64,000 bases of DNA from Siphonodentalium dalli (GCA_032622095.1 CP136061.1:16058440-16122439), one strand, 5' to 3'. Counted from the first letter of the stretch, positions 1-10,799 are shown. Notes: generated by a model not told the origin, from the sequence alone. Made by a program: numbers and translations.

Positions 1-270
1 AAGCCGATTCACCATCCAGTGCTGGCGACGAGGGCTCAAATTTATATGTTTGCAAGTTGAACGTTGGTGCTCACAATCGTTATATGGTAGAGTTGCCAGC
101 TACTCGCCGATGGCCGGTGGTTTGCCGCACATGGTTTATCAGCCATTGGAATCACGTTTGGATTAACCGTAAGTGTGTGGATTTCCTCCACCACTAACAC
201 TGGCAATGTCGTGATATGGCCTTAGTTGTTGAGAGCGACATTAAACCATAAATCAATCAATCAATCAATC
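1..270 (+). repeat. SINE-like 3' end with (AATC)n tail
   Basis: The segment ends in GAGCGACATTAAACC followed by five AATC units (251-270). A conserved-looking body before a short tetranucleotide tail is typical of tRNA-derived SINEs in molluscs and other lophotrochozoans. No A or B box is visible, so the head is either outside the window or lost. The family name is not determined. Confidence 0.5.
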
Positions 271-539
271 TTAAGGTTTTGAGTCATAATAAATAATTTT
301 GAGGACCAATTTACTATAAGGCGCGACCACGTTATCGAATTTGTCTTGAAACGTTTCGGTTAAAACTGCATAACCTTACAATCATTTCTTTAGTCGGAGG
401 TAAAACATTTAACAAATACCAGCTTTCAAGAGCTTTTTACCGACTTTAAAACAAGTGATAATATAGACAATATCAACAGTTAAATTATCCTGTAGTTTAA
501 AATATATATTGTTAAAAGTTAAATTATGTTACCATAGGT

Positions 540-750
540 AGTTCAAGTAGATATTATATCTATTAAACACCAGGACCATATGTTGAACACTCGTGATAGT
601 TAATATATATTATATATCTGTTGAACACTCGTGACATATGTTGAACACTCGTGATAGTTAATATATATTATATATCTATTAAACACCAGGAACATCTGTT
701 GAACACTCGTGATAGTTAATAAGTTTTATATATATATTAAACACCAGGAC
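540..750. repeat. degenerate AT-rich flank of the 20-bp minisatellite
   Basis: Isolated copies of ACACTCGTGA occur at 587, 625, 645 and 703, separated by TAGTTAATATATATTATATATC-like spacers and by ATTAAACACCAGGA words near 561, 679 and 738. This is an irregular higher-order arrangement leading into the regular array. Confidence 0.7.
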
Positions 751-1230
751 CATATGTTGAACACTCGTGACTTCTGTTGAACACTCGTGACATCTGTTGA
801 ACACTCGTGACATCTGTTGTACACTCGTGATATCTGCTGAACACTCGTGACATCTGGTGAACACTCGTGACATCTGTTGAACACTCGTGACATATGTTGA
901 ACACTCGTGACATATGTTGAACACTCGTGACATCTGTTGAACACTCGTGACATCTGTTGAACACTCGTGAAATCTGTTGAACACTCGTGAAATCTGTTGA
1001 ACACTCGTGACATATGTTGAACACTCGTGACATCTGTTGAACACTCGTGACATCTGTTGAACACTCGTGACATCTGTTGAACACTCGTGACATCTGTTGA
1101 ACACTCGTGACATATGTTGAACACTCGTGACATCTGTTGAACACTCGTGACATATGTTGAACACTCGTGACATCTGTTGAACACTCGTGACATCTGTTGA
1201 ACACTCGTGACATCTGTTGAACACTCGTGA
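751..1230. repeat. 20-bp minisatellite, 24 copies
   Basis: ACACTCGTGA recurs every 20 bases from 761 to 1221, giving 24 units, most reading ACACTCGTGACATCTGTTGA with variation mainly at CATC/CATA/AATC. The complementary strand of the unit has no stop triplet in any frame, so three overlapping frames stay open across the array with a 20-residue peptide period. The peptides are a by-product of the repeat; nothing else suggests a gene. Confidence 0.95.
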
Positions 1231-1240
1231 TAGTTAATTA

Positions 1241-1925
1241 GTAATATTTGTAGTATTGTACTGTCAAATTCTGATTGTTACAAATCTATTATCTCTAGTA
1301 TATCTATTATCTCTAGTATATCTATTGTTTTATATAACGTTTACACCCAGGGCCGATAATCTTCATCTTAACTGCTATTAATATATGCACGATTATTAAA
1401 TATACAAAATCTGAATTAACGCTCCTAAATTACTATTTCTTTGGCTTTGGGGGTAAAAAATAATTGATTCGAGTCAAGGAAGCCAAACATCAAAGCTCAG
1501 AGTTATTAGATATCGATTTTTGAAATCCCCCACCTGGAATATTTGGCGGCCGGGCAAAAATTCGACGAGCTGACCGATATACTCTCTATATACCAAATTG
1601 CGTTGAACAAAATATTGATATATAACACTCTTTGGGAAATTTTATTCTATAGTCGACTGTGGTTAGCATTATGTTTTGGTAATTAATCGATTCTGATTAT
1701 TGAAGCGTCTTTTGAAGAAATACTGTTGTTGTTGGAATCTGATGATAGGGGGCCATCGAATCGGAATGCGTACCTTTAATATAAAGATTACGCTTTATTC
1801 ACAAGTCGACTTATGTTGTTTACTACCCCTCTTGCACATTCATCCTGTACTGTGGTAATACGCATGTTTTAACTTGATCAAAGAGAGATAACTCTAACTA
1901 TATCCGCTTTTTATGTGAATCCATA
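1241..1925. other. no recognisable gene
   Basis: A+T-rich sequence with a short TATCTATTATCTCTAG repeat near 1285-1325. No coding or structural signal stands out. Confidence 0.5.
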
Positions 1926-1927
1926 CT

Positions 1928-2009
1928 ATGAATGGTGTACATAATGCCGGCATCCGGAATCCATACCATGAATTGATGAATGGTACACATAATACCGCGG
2001 CGTCCGGAT
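1928..2009 (+). repeat. 48-bp imperfect tandem duplication
   Basis: Two copies beginning ATGAATGGTGTACATAATGC (1928) and ATGAATGGTACACATAATAC (1976), each followed by a CG-containing block ending TCCGGA. The open frame across them (to 2305) matches no family I know and is probably chance. Confidence 0.6.
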
Positions 2010-2542
2010 CAACCACCCGTCATGCATTGCACGTCTTCCCTCTACTGGAAATAATTAATAACAAACACCCAATTATGTTTGGAAACCAGTCACGACGAGC
2101 GACTGTCCCGTTTATTGATCGTAAAGGCAGACCTGACCACGTTAAGCATATAGTTACGTACAGCCCCAGTAACGACGGCGTCCCCACCGGCCAGAAAAAA
2201 ACCGCCATTCTTATTTTATATTTGTTTTATATGGCGGAAATCTGTAACCAGTGCCCTTGTGGAGCCCGTCTGCATGGTGAGAGGCTGGTCCTCATCTCGA
2301 TATGATTGTGTGTATTCATGTTGTCGTGAGCCCCAATTTTTATATTTTCTGATACTCAATATTCAACAGTATGAATATAACCATAAACTTAAAAGTTATC
2401 TCCGCCTTACCATGAATAATCAGCACATGCTATATTTAGTTATCGTCCCTTGGAAATAAAACATTGTGACCAACATGACATGAATACACGAAAGTATATC
2501 CTAAATGCATATATATGTATACAAGAAACCCACGCTGTAAGT

Positions 2543-2825
2543 AATAAACGTCTATAAAATCAGGCGAGAACTATATGGGAGACGCACTGATAGTAAAAAT
2601 CTGAAGTTACCCTATCTCAACCAAAGGGTTTTCATAAATGAGGATCTCACTAGAACCCGCGCCGCAATCTACAAATGGGCACGGCAGCTCCGTAAAGACG
2701 AGCTGATCCATGAAACGTGGACTATTGATGGAGCCATTCTCATCAGACTTAAAGAAAACGAGAAGCCCATCAGAATAACTACGCCACATGCAATGGACAA
2801 ACTTGACAATAAACTACGTGGCTAG
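2543..2825 (+). pseudogene. orphan LINE ORF1 C-terminal domain
   Basis: A frame open from 2543 to the TAG at 2823-2825 has no ATG at its start. It reads a basic helical stretch (YKIRRELYGRR), then VFINEDLTRTRAAIYKWAR, a Lys/Arg-rich helix, then WTIDGAILIRLKENE and RITT, and stops. The order NEDLT...RAAI..AR.L...W..DG.I.I is characteristic of the C-terminal domain of ORF1 proteins of APE-type non-LTR retrotransposons, which bind RNA as part of the RNP. The first half of ORF1 and any endonuclease/RT are absent on either side, so this is a stranded fragment. It retains about 93 codons without a stop, so it is either fairly recent or by chance intact. It differs from the ORF1 at 61050, whose C-terminal third follows another pattern. 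Confidence 0.6.
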
Positions 2826-5690
2826 ATGATGTATTCATCTAGTATACAGGACAGTCAGATCAATGCAACTTACGATCTGCATGTACATAGTGACAACGTC
2901 AATGGGGAAGGGTTCAGGTGTCCGTTTTGAATGGACTCACCGCAAATCTGCTTTTCAAAATACAGAATATAATCAGCATTTATTATGAGCGATGGTTTAA
3001 TATGTGTACAATGCACCGGCTCTCAATGTTTTCTACTTTAGCCAATAGATCCGCCAAGCAAACCCAACTATATATACGCCGAATGCAAGCATTTTCAAAA
3101 TTGTTCCATACTAAGCTATTGCTCGGTTATTCTTTTAAGTGCACATCCATCCGTAACTGGAACATCTGACACACCCCCAGACTTAAAACAATCTATTACG
3201 TATTATAATTATATATTAATATGTGTATATAATCCTATACATGGCGGGACGTAGGCAAACACGAAATTCGCACATATAAACTCACCTGTCACCGACTCTT
3301 GTGTATATATGCCGAAATCTCATGAAATAATCTTTGTGTACTTCATATTACTTCCTCTAAATTCGATAAACGGACATCTCTTTTTAATAATATGTCCAGT
3401 TTTCCGACTTGACGCATATATGGAAAACAGGCTTGTCAACTCTCCATATATAAACAATATCACACACACGGACATCCATGGTCTCATGAAGTAATCCAAT
3501 CTTGCACAAATGTCCAGACAATCTACAATATGACCTCTGTATGGTGAAATCTTATGGAATAATCCAATTTTGCACAAATACCCAGACAAACGAGTGTATC
3601 GCGGATGTTAGCTGACTTGTGCATGCACATGAGACGACTGCATAATGATTAGTCACGTTCATAATTACACCCATGAATGTGCTCAATCCACTAGTATGCA
3701 CAAGTCTACTACATCTGTTTGTTCAGCATACATACAACAATTCTCATACCACGAAGCACAATTTGCCATCACCATTATGAAATGAAACCGACCAGCACGC
3801 AACCAGTAGATTGGACGTATAATCACGACTTTTTCAGGTCAAACTCACACGAGACAATCATTTCCATGTCAAGCGGTCAGTCCGACTGGGTAATTATGTT
3901 AAACCAACAACGGCGTTGGTAGACCGAGGTTATGTGACGCGAATTCATGCCCATATGCGATAACATTTGGCATTCACTGAAGGGCGTATATATGCGCGCA
4001 CTTTCATACAGGTATATATACTCAACCAGCATCTATGCATATATTGTCTTATTATTTGAGTGTGCATTCGTTTTGTTTATCCTGGTCATATCGGTATGGT
4101 AGCCATTGTATACATATATTATTCATCGACAGTATTTATACCCCCATAACATGATATGTATGGCACATACTTATACCATCACACCGTCCGTCCGTCTGTC
4201 CGTTCCGTACTGGCTATGAACTGTTTAATTCCATTTGAGATATCTCAACACTTTCTGACCGTTTCATAGCAAACATAACCGCGTGTTGGTTTACATAGAA
4301 TCCGATATTTATACATGCATGCGCATGCTCCACTTTTCTTAAATGTCCATCTAGATAATCATGTATATACCTTGTGTACAATGGTAAACAAACGGAATAT
4401 ACCTTAAATCCGCACCCATTCACCAATTGAAGCGATCACACATTACTCATGTACCGGTATATAATCGTGCTTGTGTTTATCCAAACCGTACACATTGGCA
4501 GGTTGGGGCGGCAACACACATATCGCGGTATTAAGGATTGCCTTATAACCGACCGGTATGGTCGCCCTGATCTCTGATAACAAAAGGGAGCACACACGGA
4601 TCGTGTACCGGTATATAGAGGCATATAATGTGTGTTCATCATCAAATTGCATGTGCACATGCATTGCTATGAAGGACTGGCATGTCACCACAAATTCAGA
4701 CTCGTCTTCTCCAATGGGTAGCATCTATAATTTTCGAAACGCCGTTTCTCAGATATTTCAAATCACGCTGCTCACCTCTTGTGAAAACATAATCGTGCGT
4801 ATCAAAAACTACATTTAGTTATCTGGGAACACACACGTATATGTATGTAGGTATGTGTTTGTGCATGCGTATGTGCATATATAGGTATGTGTGTGTTTAT
4901 GTAATTATATGTAAGTGTAGTGGTGTGTCTTCCTGTTAGTCTTATGAATCGATCGCACTTAAATCTAACTGTGTGTCCACATAATTGCAGCGCTAAGACT
5001 CTGGTCACTAGCATGAATGATTCAAACTGCCCAGGCACCGTAGTTAAAAATAGTTAATTATGTATTATATAATAATTATATTATTATTATGCTTATATTT
5101 ATAATTGTATCCCTTGCTGAGTTTTGTAAATAATTTGTAGCATATGTATATGATACGCTCTCTCAAGTATGCAGGCAATCCTATTGCATTCCATAATTCC
5201 ACACACCCATCTACTCCTGACTTACCTCGTCGATCCACGTTCCCCTTAAAACCGTTCACGACATGAATATCTCTATCCCTCACTTTAGAAACATAACTCC
5301 TATAGTCATTTCGGCTGCATATACATTTTCGTGATGAAGAGCTCCGAGCTCAAAACACACCCTAAGATTATCAAACTTAAGATGAACCCCTGTTTGGTCG
5401 ACTCAAAAAACCCATCGGCCTGCCCAACCACGATTGGTATACATTCTATTGCCACTCACTATTGCTATCTCATACTCTCATTCACTATACTCAACTGCCC
5501 TTCTGTTCTACTCTGTTCTCTTTCTCCTACCTACTCACACCTACCTGGCAAACAGACTGGGTTGAAAACAAATTTAAAACACACAACTGATATGTATACA
5601 TTTACATGTATTACCAGAGTATGCTCTATTAATATGTTTGTTACTTTGCACCGAGGATGCCCAAAACAGAACTGCTCTCAGGATTTTGAT
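2826..5690. other. no recognisable gene; simple-sequence patches
   Basis: A+T-rich intergenic DNA. It contains two near copies of a ~50-bp block (ATGAAGTAATCCAATCTTGC at 3486 and a relative near 3553), a GT/AT-rich patch at 4830-4920 and an AT-only stretch at 5043-5105. A CCGTCCGTCCGTCTGTCC word at 4186-4203 resembles the head of the array at 26440. The last part may include the untranslated 5' end of the LINE that follows; no boundary is visible. Confidence 0.45.
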
Positions 5691-5703
5691 ATGACTTTTG
5701 ATA

Positions 5704-8688
5704 ATGGGTGACATAATGTTACATAGGGCAAGAATCGGTGCATTTCACAATCTTGCTGTCAGGCTGTCCGGGAGGGGGCGTCTCTGTGTGAAACAATCAA
5801 AAACATGCTTGTTTTATATCATGTTACGCTTACGTGGACTGGATCTTATAACTGCCTTAACATTGACACTGTTGGTTTTCATTTTCTTCCCGATGGAACA
5901 ATTCTGCGCTCTCAAACATATCTTGGCAGGCAAGAAACTATCTAATTCTCCAAATTCCGATGATAAAAAGACGAAGTTGAACACTAAATTTGCGATGTCA
6001 CACACAACTGTATTCCTCTTCACATGTGTGACATTTCTAACAGTATTAGCGGTATCTTTAGCAAAGGCTCTTTTGATCCTGGCAGGAGACGTGGAGACTA
6101 ACCCAGGCCCCTCAACCGAACAACACAATCACTCGGTACTTGTACTGAATACACAGAGTATCAGAAATAAAGTAGATATACTTACAGCCGAAACATCAAG
6201 TGGAGAATACGACATATGTCTATTAACCGAATCATGGCTCGATCATTCTATCCCGGATTCAGAAATCCATCTTCCTGGCTACCATGATCCTGCCCGCAAA
6301 GACAGGATAGATGGCAGAACAGGAGGGGGTGTGTGTATTTACGTTCGTGACACTATACCATTCAAAATATGCGATGAACTTGACAGTGACGAAGTAGAAA
6401 ATATCTGGATAGAGGTTACAATTAACACAAAACGTTGTCTTGTAGGATGTTTTTATCGCCCTCCCAACTCCCCCGCAAGCCTGTGGACAAAAAATAATGA
6501 TAACATTTCTCTTGCGCGCGATAGCGACCTGGATGTCATAATAGGTGGAGATTTCAATGAAAACTATGTACGCAACGGTAATGGTAAAATAAACGGCATA
6601 TGTAGCGAACGAGGTCTGACCCAACTGGTCACTGATAAAACGCATTTTACTGAAAATTCCTCATCCATTCTCGACTTGCTCATGACTAGCAACCCTGACC
6701 TTGTTGATTCCCCTTGTGTTCTTGGCAACATATTCGACAACACAATTAGGTATCACTGTCCGGTCGTTGCTCAGATAAAACGTTTGAAAAATAAATCGGC
6801 TACAACTCTCACTAGACGTATCTGGAATTATAATCTGGCTGACTTCGATACCATGAACGAAGACTTCTTGAGCTGGAACTATGATGATAATATACCATTT
6901 GAACTTTCAGCTCATGCAGATAACTTGACTGCAAAAATTCAAAAGGTATGCAGTGACAATATCCCCAATAAGATAGTTCTTATCCGGAAAGGTAGTCCCC
7001 AATGGCTTACGTGTAATGTACGGAAACTGATGAGGCAACGAAATCGATTACATAAGATAGCTAAAAGGAAAAACACACCACAAACATGGGCAAACTTCAG
7101 ATCTAAACGTAATGAAACTACATCGGCTATTAGAAAAAGCAAACGTGATTATGACACCAAGAATGAGAACACATTGAATAGCCCATCACATGACCAGTCT
7201 TCCTGGTGGAAAACCCTCCAAAAAATAGTATTTGCTACCAGTGATAGATCAATACCCCCCTTGAACACCAACGGCGACTTCCTGATCTCACCAACTGAAA
7301 AAGCAAATGCTTTCAATTCGTATTTTTGTAAAATTTCCTCAGTTGATGACATCGGGAAACGCCTACCAGTCCTTGAACCGGATAACTCCATATCCACATT
7401 AAGCGATATAAAAATCACAGCCCCTGACATTTACAAAGCGTTAAAAAGTCTTAAAATATCTAAGTCAAGTGGGCCCGACGGAATAAGTCCGAGAGTTTTG
7501 AAAAGTTGTGCCTCCTCGCTCTGTGAACCTCTTGAATTCTATTTTAGAACATTTACCGAAAACAATTACTACCCACACCAGTGGAAGCGTTCACATATTA
7601 CACCTATATTTAAGAGTGGTGATCCCGGTCTTATATCAAATTACCGACCAATTTCTCTACTAAGCTGCGTCTCAAAGGTCTATGAAAAATGTATTTATAA
7701 ATATCTATGGGAATTTCTTGATGAAAACAAACTCCTATCATTTTATCAAGCTGGTTTCATGCGCAACGATTCAACAGTTTTTCAACTTACCGAAATATAT
7801 GACAATATATGTCGATCATTAGACGACGGAAAAGAGGTCCGGTGTATATTCTGTGACATAAGTAAAGCATTCGATAAAGTCTGGCACCGTGGCCTCTTGA
7901 ACAAACTGACAAAAATTGGTATAAGAGGAAACTTGTATAACTTGATGAAATCGTATCTAGAATGTAGACAACAACAGGTTGTCATAGACGGCACACGTTC
8001 GGAACTACAAGATGTAACAGCAGGTGTGCCGCAAGGCTCAGTATTAGGCCCACTTCTGTTTTTAATTTATATTAATGATATAACCGAAAATATACGGTGC
8101 AACATTCGTCTATTTGCTGATGACACTTCTCTATTTCTTACTATCGAAGACCCCACCATGGCCGCAAAACTAATCAACGATGACCTCGAAACTCTCATGT
8201 GTTGGGCATCAGAATGGCTTGTAAAATGCAATCCCCTGAAAACGGAATCTCTCTTAATCTCCAGGAAAGAAACACCAGTATATCATCCACATTTGACCAT
8301 GGGAACCGCGACAATTGTTGAGGTTGACAGCCATAAACATCTGGGACTTACTTTCGACAACATGGGCTCTTGGGGTATCCACATCAGATCTATGCTTGAC
8401 AAAGCATGGAGTCGAGTAAATCTAGTACGTACACACAGATACAAGCTAAGCAGAGTAACGCTTGAAAAAATACATTATACATTTATCCGACCAATACTGG
8501 AATATGCCTCCCCTGTTTGGGATAACTGCCCTGATTATCTTAGTGATGACATTGAAAAGGTTCAGTATGAAATGGCCCGAATAGTAACAGGTGCAACCAT
8601 CAGTACGAGTAACGCGTGCCTTTTGTCAGAGACTGGCTGGGAACTCCTCTCTTCACGCCGTAGAAAACACAGCTATGCCAATTTTTAA
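5704..8688 (+). CDS. LINE ORF2: 2A leader, APE endonuclease, reverse transcriptase
   Basis: The protein copies element RNA into DNA at a nick it makes in the target. The first in-frame ATG is 5704, just after TTG ATA; the true initiator is uncertain. About 135 N-terminal residues include two hydrophobic stretches and end in the 2A motif (6067-6111). The endonuclease (about 6130-6780) shows NTQSIRNK, LLTESWL, GGGVCIYVRD, GCFYRPP and GGDFN. The usual SDH near its end reads RYH, so the Asp is missing. The RT (about 7440-8260) shows SSGPDGISPR, YRPISLL, CDISKAFDKVWHRG, GVPQGSVLGPLLFLIYINDI and the catalytic FADD at 8113-8124. The frame then closes at 8688 with TAA, caused by a one-base shift near 8672; the rest of the C-terminus continues in another frame. 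Confidence 0.92.
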   Translation: MGDIMLHRARIGAFHNLAVRLSGRGRLCVKQSKTCLFYIMLRLRGLDLITALTLTLLVFIFFPMEQFCALKHILAGKKLSNSPNSDDKKTKLNTKFAMSHTTVFLFTCVTFLTVLAVSLAKALLILAGDVETNPGPSTEQHNHSVLVLNTQSIRNKVDILTAETSSGEYDICLLTESWLDHSIPDSEIHLPGYHDPARKDRIDGRTGGGVCIYVRDTIPFKICDELDSDEVENIWIEVTINTKRCLVGCFYRPPNSPASLWTKNNDNISLARDSDLDVIIGGDFNENYVRNGNGKINGICSERGLTQLVTDKTHFTENSSSILDLLMTSNPDLVDSPCVLGNIFDNTIRYHCPVVAQIKRLKNKSATTLTRRIWNYNLADFDTMNEDFLSWNYDDNIPFELSAHADNLTAKIQKVCSDNIPNKIVLIRKGSPQWLTCNVRKLMRQRNRLHKIAKRKNTPQTWANFRSKRNETTSAIRKSKRDYDTKNENTLNSPSHDQSSWWKTLQKIVFATSDRSIPPLNTNGDFLISPTEKANAFNSYFCKISSVDDIGKRLPVLEPDNSISTLSDIKITAPDIYKALKSLKISKSSGPDGISPRVLKSCASSLCEPLEFYFRTFTENNYYPHQWKRSHITPIFKSGDPGLISNYRPISLLSCVSKVYEKCIYKYLWEFLDENKLLSFYQAGFMRNDSTVFQLTEIYDNICRSLDDGKEVRCIFCDISKAFDKVWHRGLLNKLTKIGIRGNLYNLMKSYLECRQQQVVIDGTRSELQDVTAGVPQGSVLGPLLFLIYINDITENIRCNIRLFADDTSLFLTIEDPTMAAKLINDDLETLMCWASEWLVKCNPLKTESLLISRKETPVYHPHLTMGTATIVEVDSHKHLGLTFDNMGSWGIHIRSMLDKAWSRVNLVRTHRYKLSRVTLEKIHYTFIRPILEYASPVWDNCPDYLSDDIEKVQYEMARIVTGATISTSNACLLSETGWELLSSRRRKHSYANF
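6067..6111 (+). other. 2A ribosome-skipping peptide
   Basis: In frame within the LINE protein the codons read ALLILAGDVETNPGP, a perfect match to the D(V/I)ExNPGP consensus. In known 2A peptides the ribosome fails to form the Gly-Pro bond and continues, here between codons 6106-6108 and 6109-6111. A hydrophobic run (FLFTCVTFLTVLAVSLAK) lies directly upstream, resembling a signal peptide merged with the 2A. 2A-like motifs are known at the N-terminus of some APE-type non-LTR elements, including CR1-like ones in marine invertebrates. Skipping would separate a ~135-residue leader from the endonuclease-RT. Activity is inferred from the motif only. Confidence 0.9.
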
Positions 8689-9266
8689 AAATGATACGAG
8701 GAACTGCTCCATCAATTTTAAGAAATTATGTACGACCAATTCAGGCAAATAATTCCAGATATAACTTAAGATTTGAACATATAAGACTACCCTCGAATAT
8801 TAATTATGACTATTATATGGATTCTTTCTTACCATCTGCAATTACCGAATGGAACAAACTGTCAGAAACTACAAAGAGCAGCAGTACAATCGAAGACTTC
8901 AAAAAGGAACTGAACAGTGACAATATACGTCCACCTGCCTATTTTTATCATAGTAAATGTCGTAAATCTCATATCCTCCATACCCGGTTAAGATTGAACT
9001 GCAGCCACCTAAGTGGTGACCTGACAGATAACCATGTAAAAATTTCCCCCTTCTGTCTATGTGGGGAATTTGAGACAACTTACCACTATCTCTTTGAATG
9101 TACATTTTATCAAGAGCCCAGAAGAGAACTATATGACTCCCTACCAAATGTTGCCTTATCTGAGAATACACTAATGCGGGGGTCAAGAGAGCTTAGTCTT
9201 CGCGAAAACAAACAAATATTTAATGCAGTACAGACATATATTATGAGAACAAAAAGATTTCCATGA
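8673..9266 (+). CDS. C-terminal part of LINE 1 ORF2, shifted frame
   Basis: This frame continues the same protein after a single-base shift. Near the junction CQFLKMIRGT here matches VQFFKMIRRT in the sibling at 46310. It includes LPSAITEWNKLSE and ends with CLCGEFETTYHYLFECTFY, a C-x-C...H...C pattern that also closes the siblings (CDCGELETAEHFLLHC at 46685, CTCGYEVEDAFHYFFEC in the minus-strand copy). The role of this zinc-binding-like tail in these elements is not established; nucleic-acid binding is a reasonable guess. Stop at 9264-9266. The break could also be a sequencing error. Confidence 0.85.
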   Translation, partial: LCQFLKMIRGTAPSILRNYVRPIQANNSRYNLRFEHIRLPSNINYDYYMDSFLPSAITEWNKLSETTKSSSTIEDFKKELNSDNIRPPAYFYHSKCRKSHILHTRLRLNCSHLSGDLTDNHVKISPFCLCGEFETTYHYLFECTFYQEPRRELYDSLPNVALSENTLMRGSRELSLRENKQIFNAVQTYIMRTKRFP

Positions 9267-9914
9267 TCTGTATGGGTAACAAATTGCTTTGGATTCCGGC
9301 CGCGTTATGCGGCAGCACGATGTTCTCCATTATGTATGTAGTACTAAATGTCTTCCGATAACGATTATTTTGTAAGTTACTTTACTTGTCACTATCCTGT
9401 ATATACGTGAAATGATTCTACATGAAGAATGCAGCGATATTCACAGTGAACCCCATTGAAATAGGAATTGGCCATTGCGATTGACCCCCTCCCATGGAGC
9501 CTGACGCATGCATATTACTACGAGCATAATTTTCACCACGCAGCAACTAAATTATTGAAAACTCTGTCCCCTCTACTTTCTCACTCTCCCTCTCATTCTC
9601 TCTTCTCTCTCTCTCTCTCTGCCTCCTGCTATCCCTAACACTATCTTCCCGCTGTGTCCATCCCAACTTAAACTTAGTTACTTCTCCTTTAAAAAATATT
9701 ATTTCTATTATTTCCCGTCTGATCGATACCCCTCCCTCACTTATTGGGGAAGGGGCATGTCGCCAAAGAGGAGAAGACTTCATATAAGCCCTCGGGCTTG
9801 TTGTCTGATCCTCATTTCCATACATTATCTCTTATATGTTGTATATTTATGTCATTTGTGTATTATGTGTATTATGTTTGGATTTGGAAATAAAAATATG
9901 TTTACACTAATAAA
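9267..9914 (+). other. LINE 1 3' UTR with polypyrimidine tract
   Basis: About 650 untranslated bases. A C/T-rich tract at 9575-9635 contains (TC)n at 9601-9620. The terminus AATAAAAATATG with TTTACACTAATAA serves as the shared 3' end of the family. Confidence 0.7.
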
Positions 9915-10199
9915 CGTCTGAATCTGTCATGAGAAACTTCTGTGCGCTAGACCTAAACTAGATTTGCTGAACCCAATTCAGTTTTAACGATACAAACAGA
10001 AAACAACTATACTCGCACAATGCGATTTATAATGAATCATCTGTCAACATTCAAAATACTTATCGTGTCTGAAATTTATATATAATCTTGGCGGATGTTA
10101 TTTTTGAATTACTTTACATCCGGTCTTAGAAACTTGTATGTACAATAATTTTTTTAACCAAAATTATTGTTAGGAAGTTTACGGAACAAACGTCGTTCT

Positions 10200-10790
10200 A
10201 GAAGTGAGTCACATCTCTGAACACGTGACCTCCCTTCGCTATCGCGAAGCCCCATTGGCTGTTACCACGTTACGGGTTCATAAACAACCATAATTCCAAC
10301 CAATCGCGGAAACCCTCCGTTTCCCGCGCTGTCTAATTATGTTAACCCGTATCGCCAAGACAAATGTTTTTCTCTATTACTACGAAACGCGAAAAACTAT
10401 TAATAGCAACCACAACGCGCCGCAGGCGCGTTGTTGCTTTTCAAGTTTAGGCGTGAATGACGTCATTAATTTTTACAATACCATGAAACGGAATTTCGAC
10501 GCGATGAAAAACGGCGCACAAAAATTGGTTAAAAATCACGTGACTTCCGCTCCGCTTTCGCATAGCATCCTGGGAACAATAATATCCCAAAAAAAATGGT
10601 GAAATCACAGAATCGGAAGTGGACCAACGGGATGGTTATAAAATTACTAAATTACCAATAAGTTTTTCTGAACAATTCCTATGTGATTTAGGCCTATAGA
10701 TTAGTTTCATTTTGACCAATTTCGTTGGTTAGCTGAACGAAAACCAGCGAAGACGTCATGACATGGTCCATGACGTCATTTACGTCATTT
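10200..10790. promoter_or_regulatory. CpG-rich promoter-like cluster
   Basis: The stretch is visibly richer in CG than its surroundings and packs several classic promoter words: CACGTG at 10222 and 10537, ATTGG/CCAAT at 10254 and 10300, TTTCCCGC (E2F type) at 10320, TGACGTCA (CRE) at 10458, CTTCCG and CGGAAG (ETS type) near 10545 and 10614, and CRE-like words at 10771 and 10781. A perfect hairpin CAACGCGCC-GCA-GGCGCGTTG sits at 10413-10433, and a 9-bp inverted repeat GACGTCATG...CATGACGTC at 10752-10777. No first exon is recognised on either side; an open frame at 10339-10602 has no known relative. The regulatory role is inferred from motif density only. Confidence 0.35.
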
Positions 10791-10799
10791 TGGCTTTGT

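Larger units (their letters stand above)
5700..9914 (+). mobile_element. CR1/L2-like non-LTR retrotransposon with 2A motif (LINE 1)
   Basis: A long open frame encodes an APE endonuclease and a reverse transcriptase, followed by a C-terminal Cys/His segment. The 3' UTR ends with AAATAAAAATATGTTTACACTAATAA. The same terminus, with small differences, ends the sibling element at 47233 and the minus-strand element at 33119, which supports the 3' boundary. The 5' end is not defined. Only one frameshift is seen in about 3.5 kb, so the copy looks young. Clade placement (Jockey superfamily, CR1/L2-like) rests on motif style, not on a tree. Confidence 0.9.

Noticed and set aside
679-1224. Three overlapping repeat-protein genes on the minus strand
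   Set aside because: They are automatic consequences of a stop-free 20-bp unit; no start context, splice site or domain supports them.
751-1230. CRISPR-like array
   Set aside because: Units are contiguous 20-mers without unique spacers, and the window is eukaryotic.
1928-2305. 125-codon gene
   Set aside because: Begins in a small tandem duplication and shows no recognisable domain.
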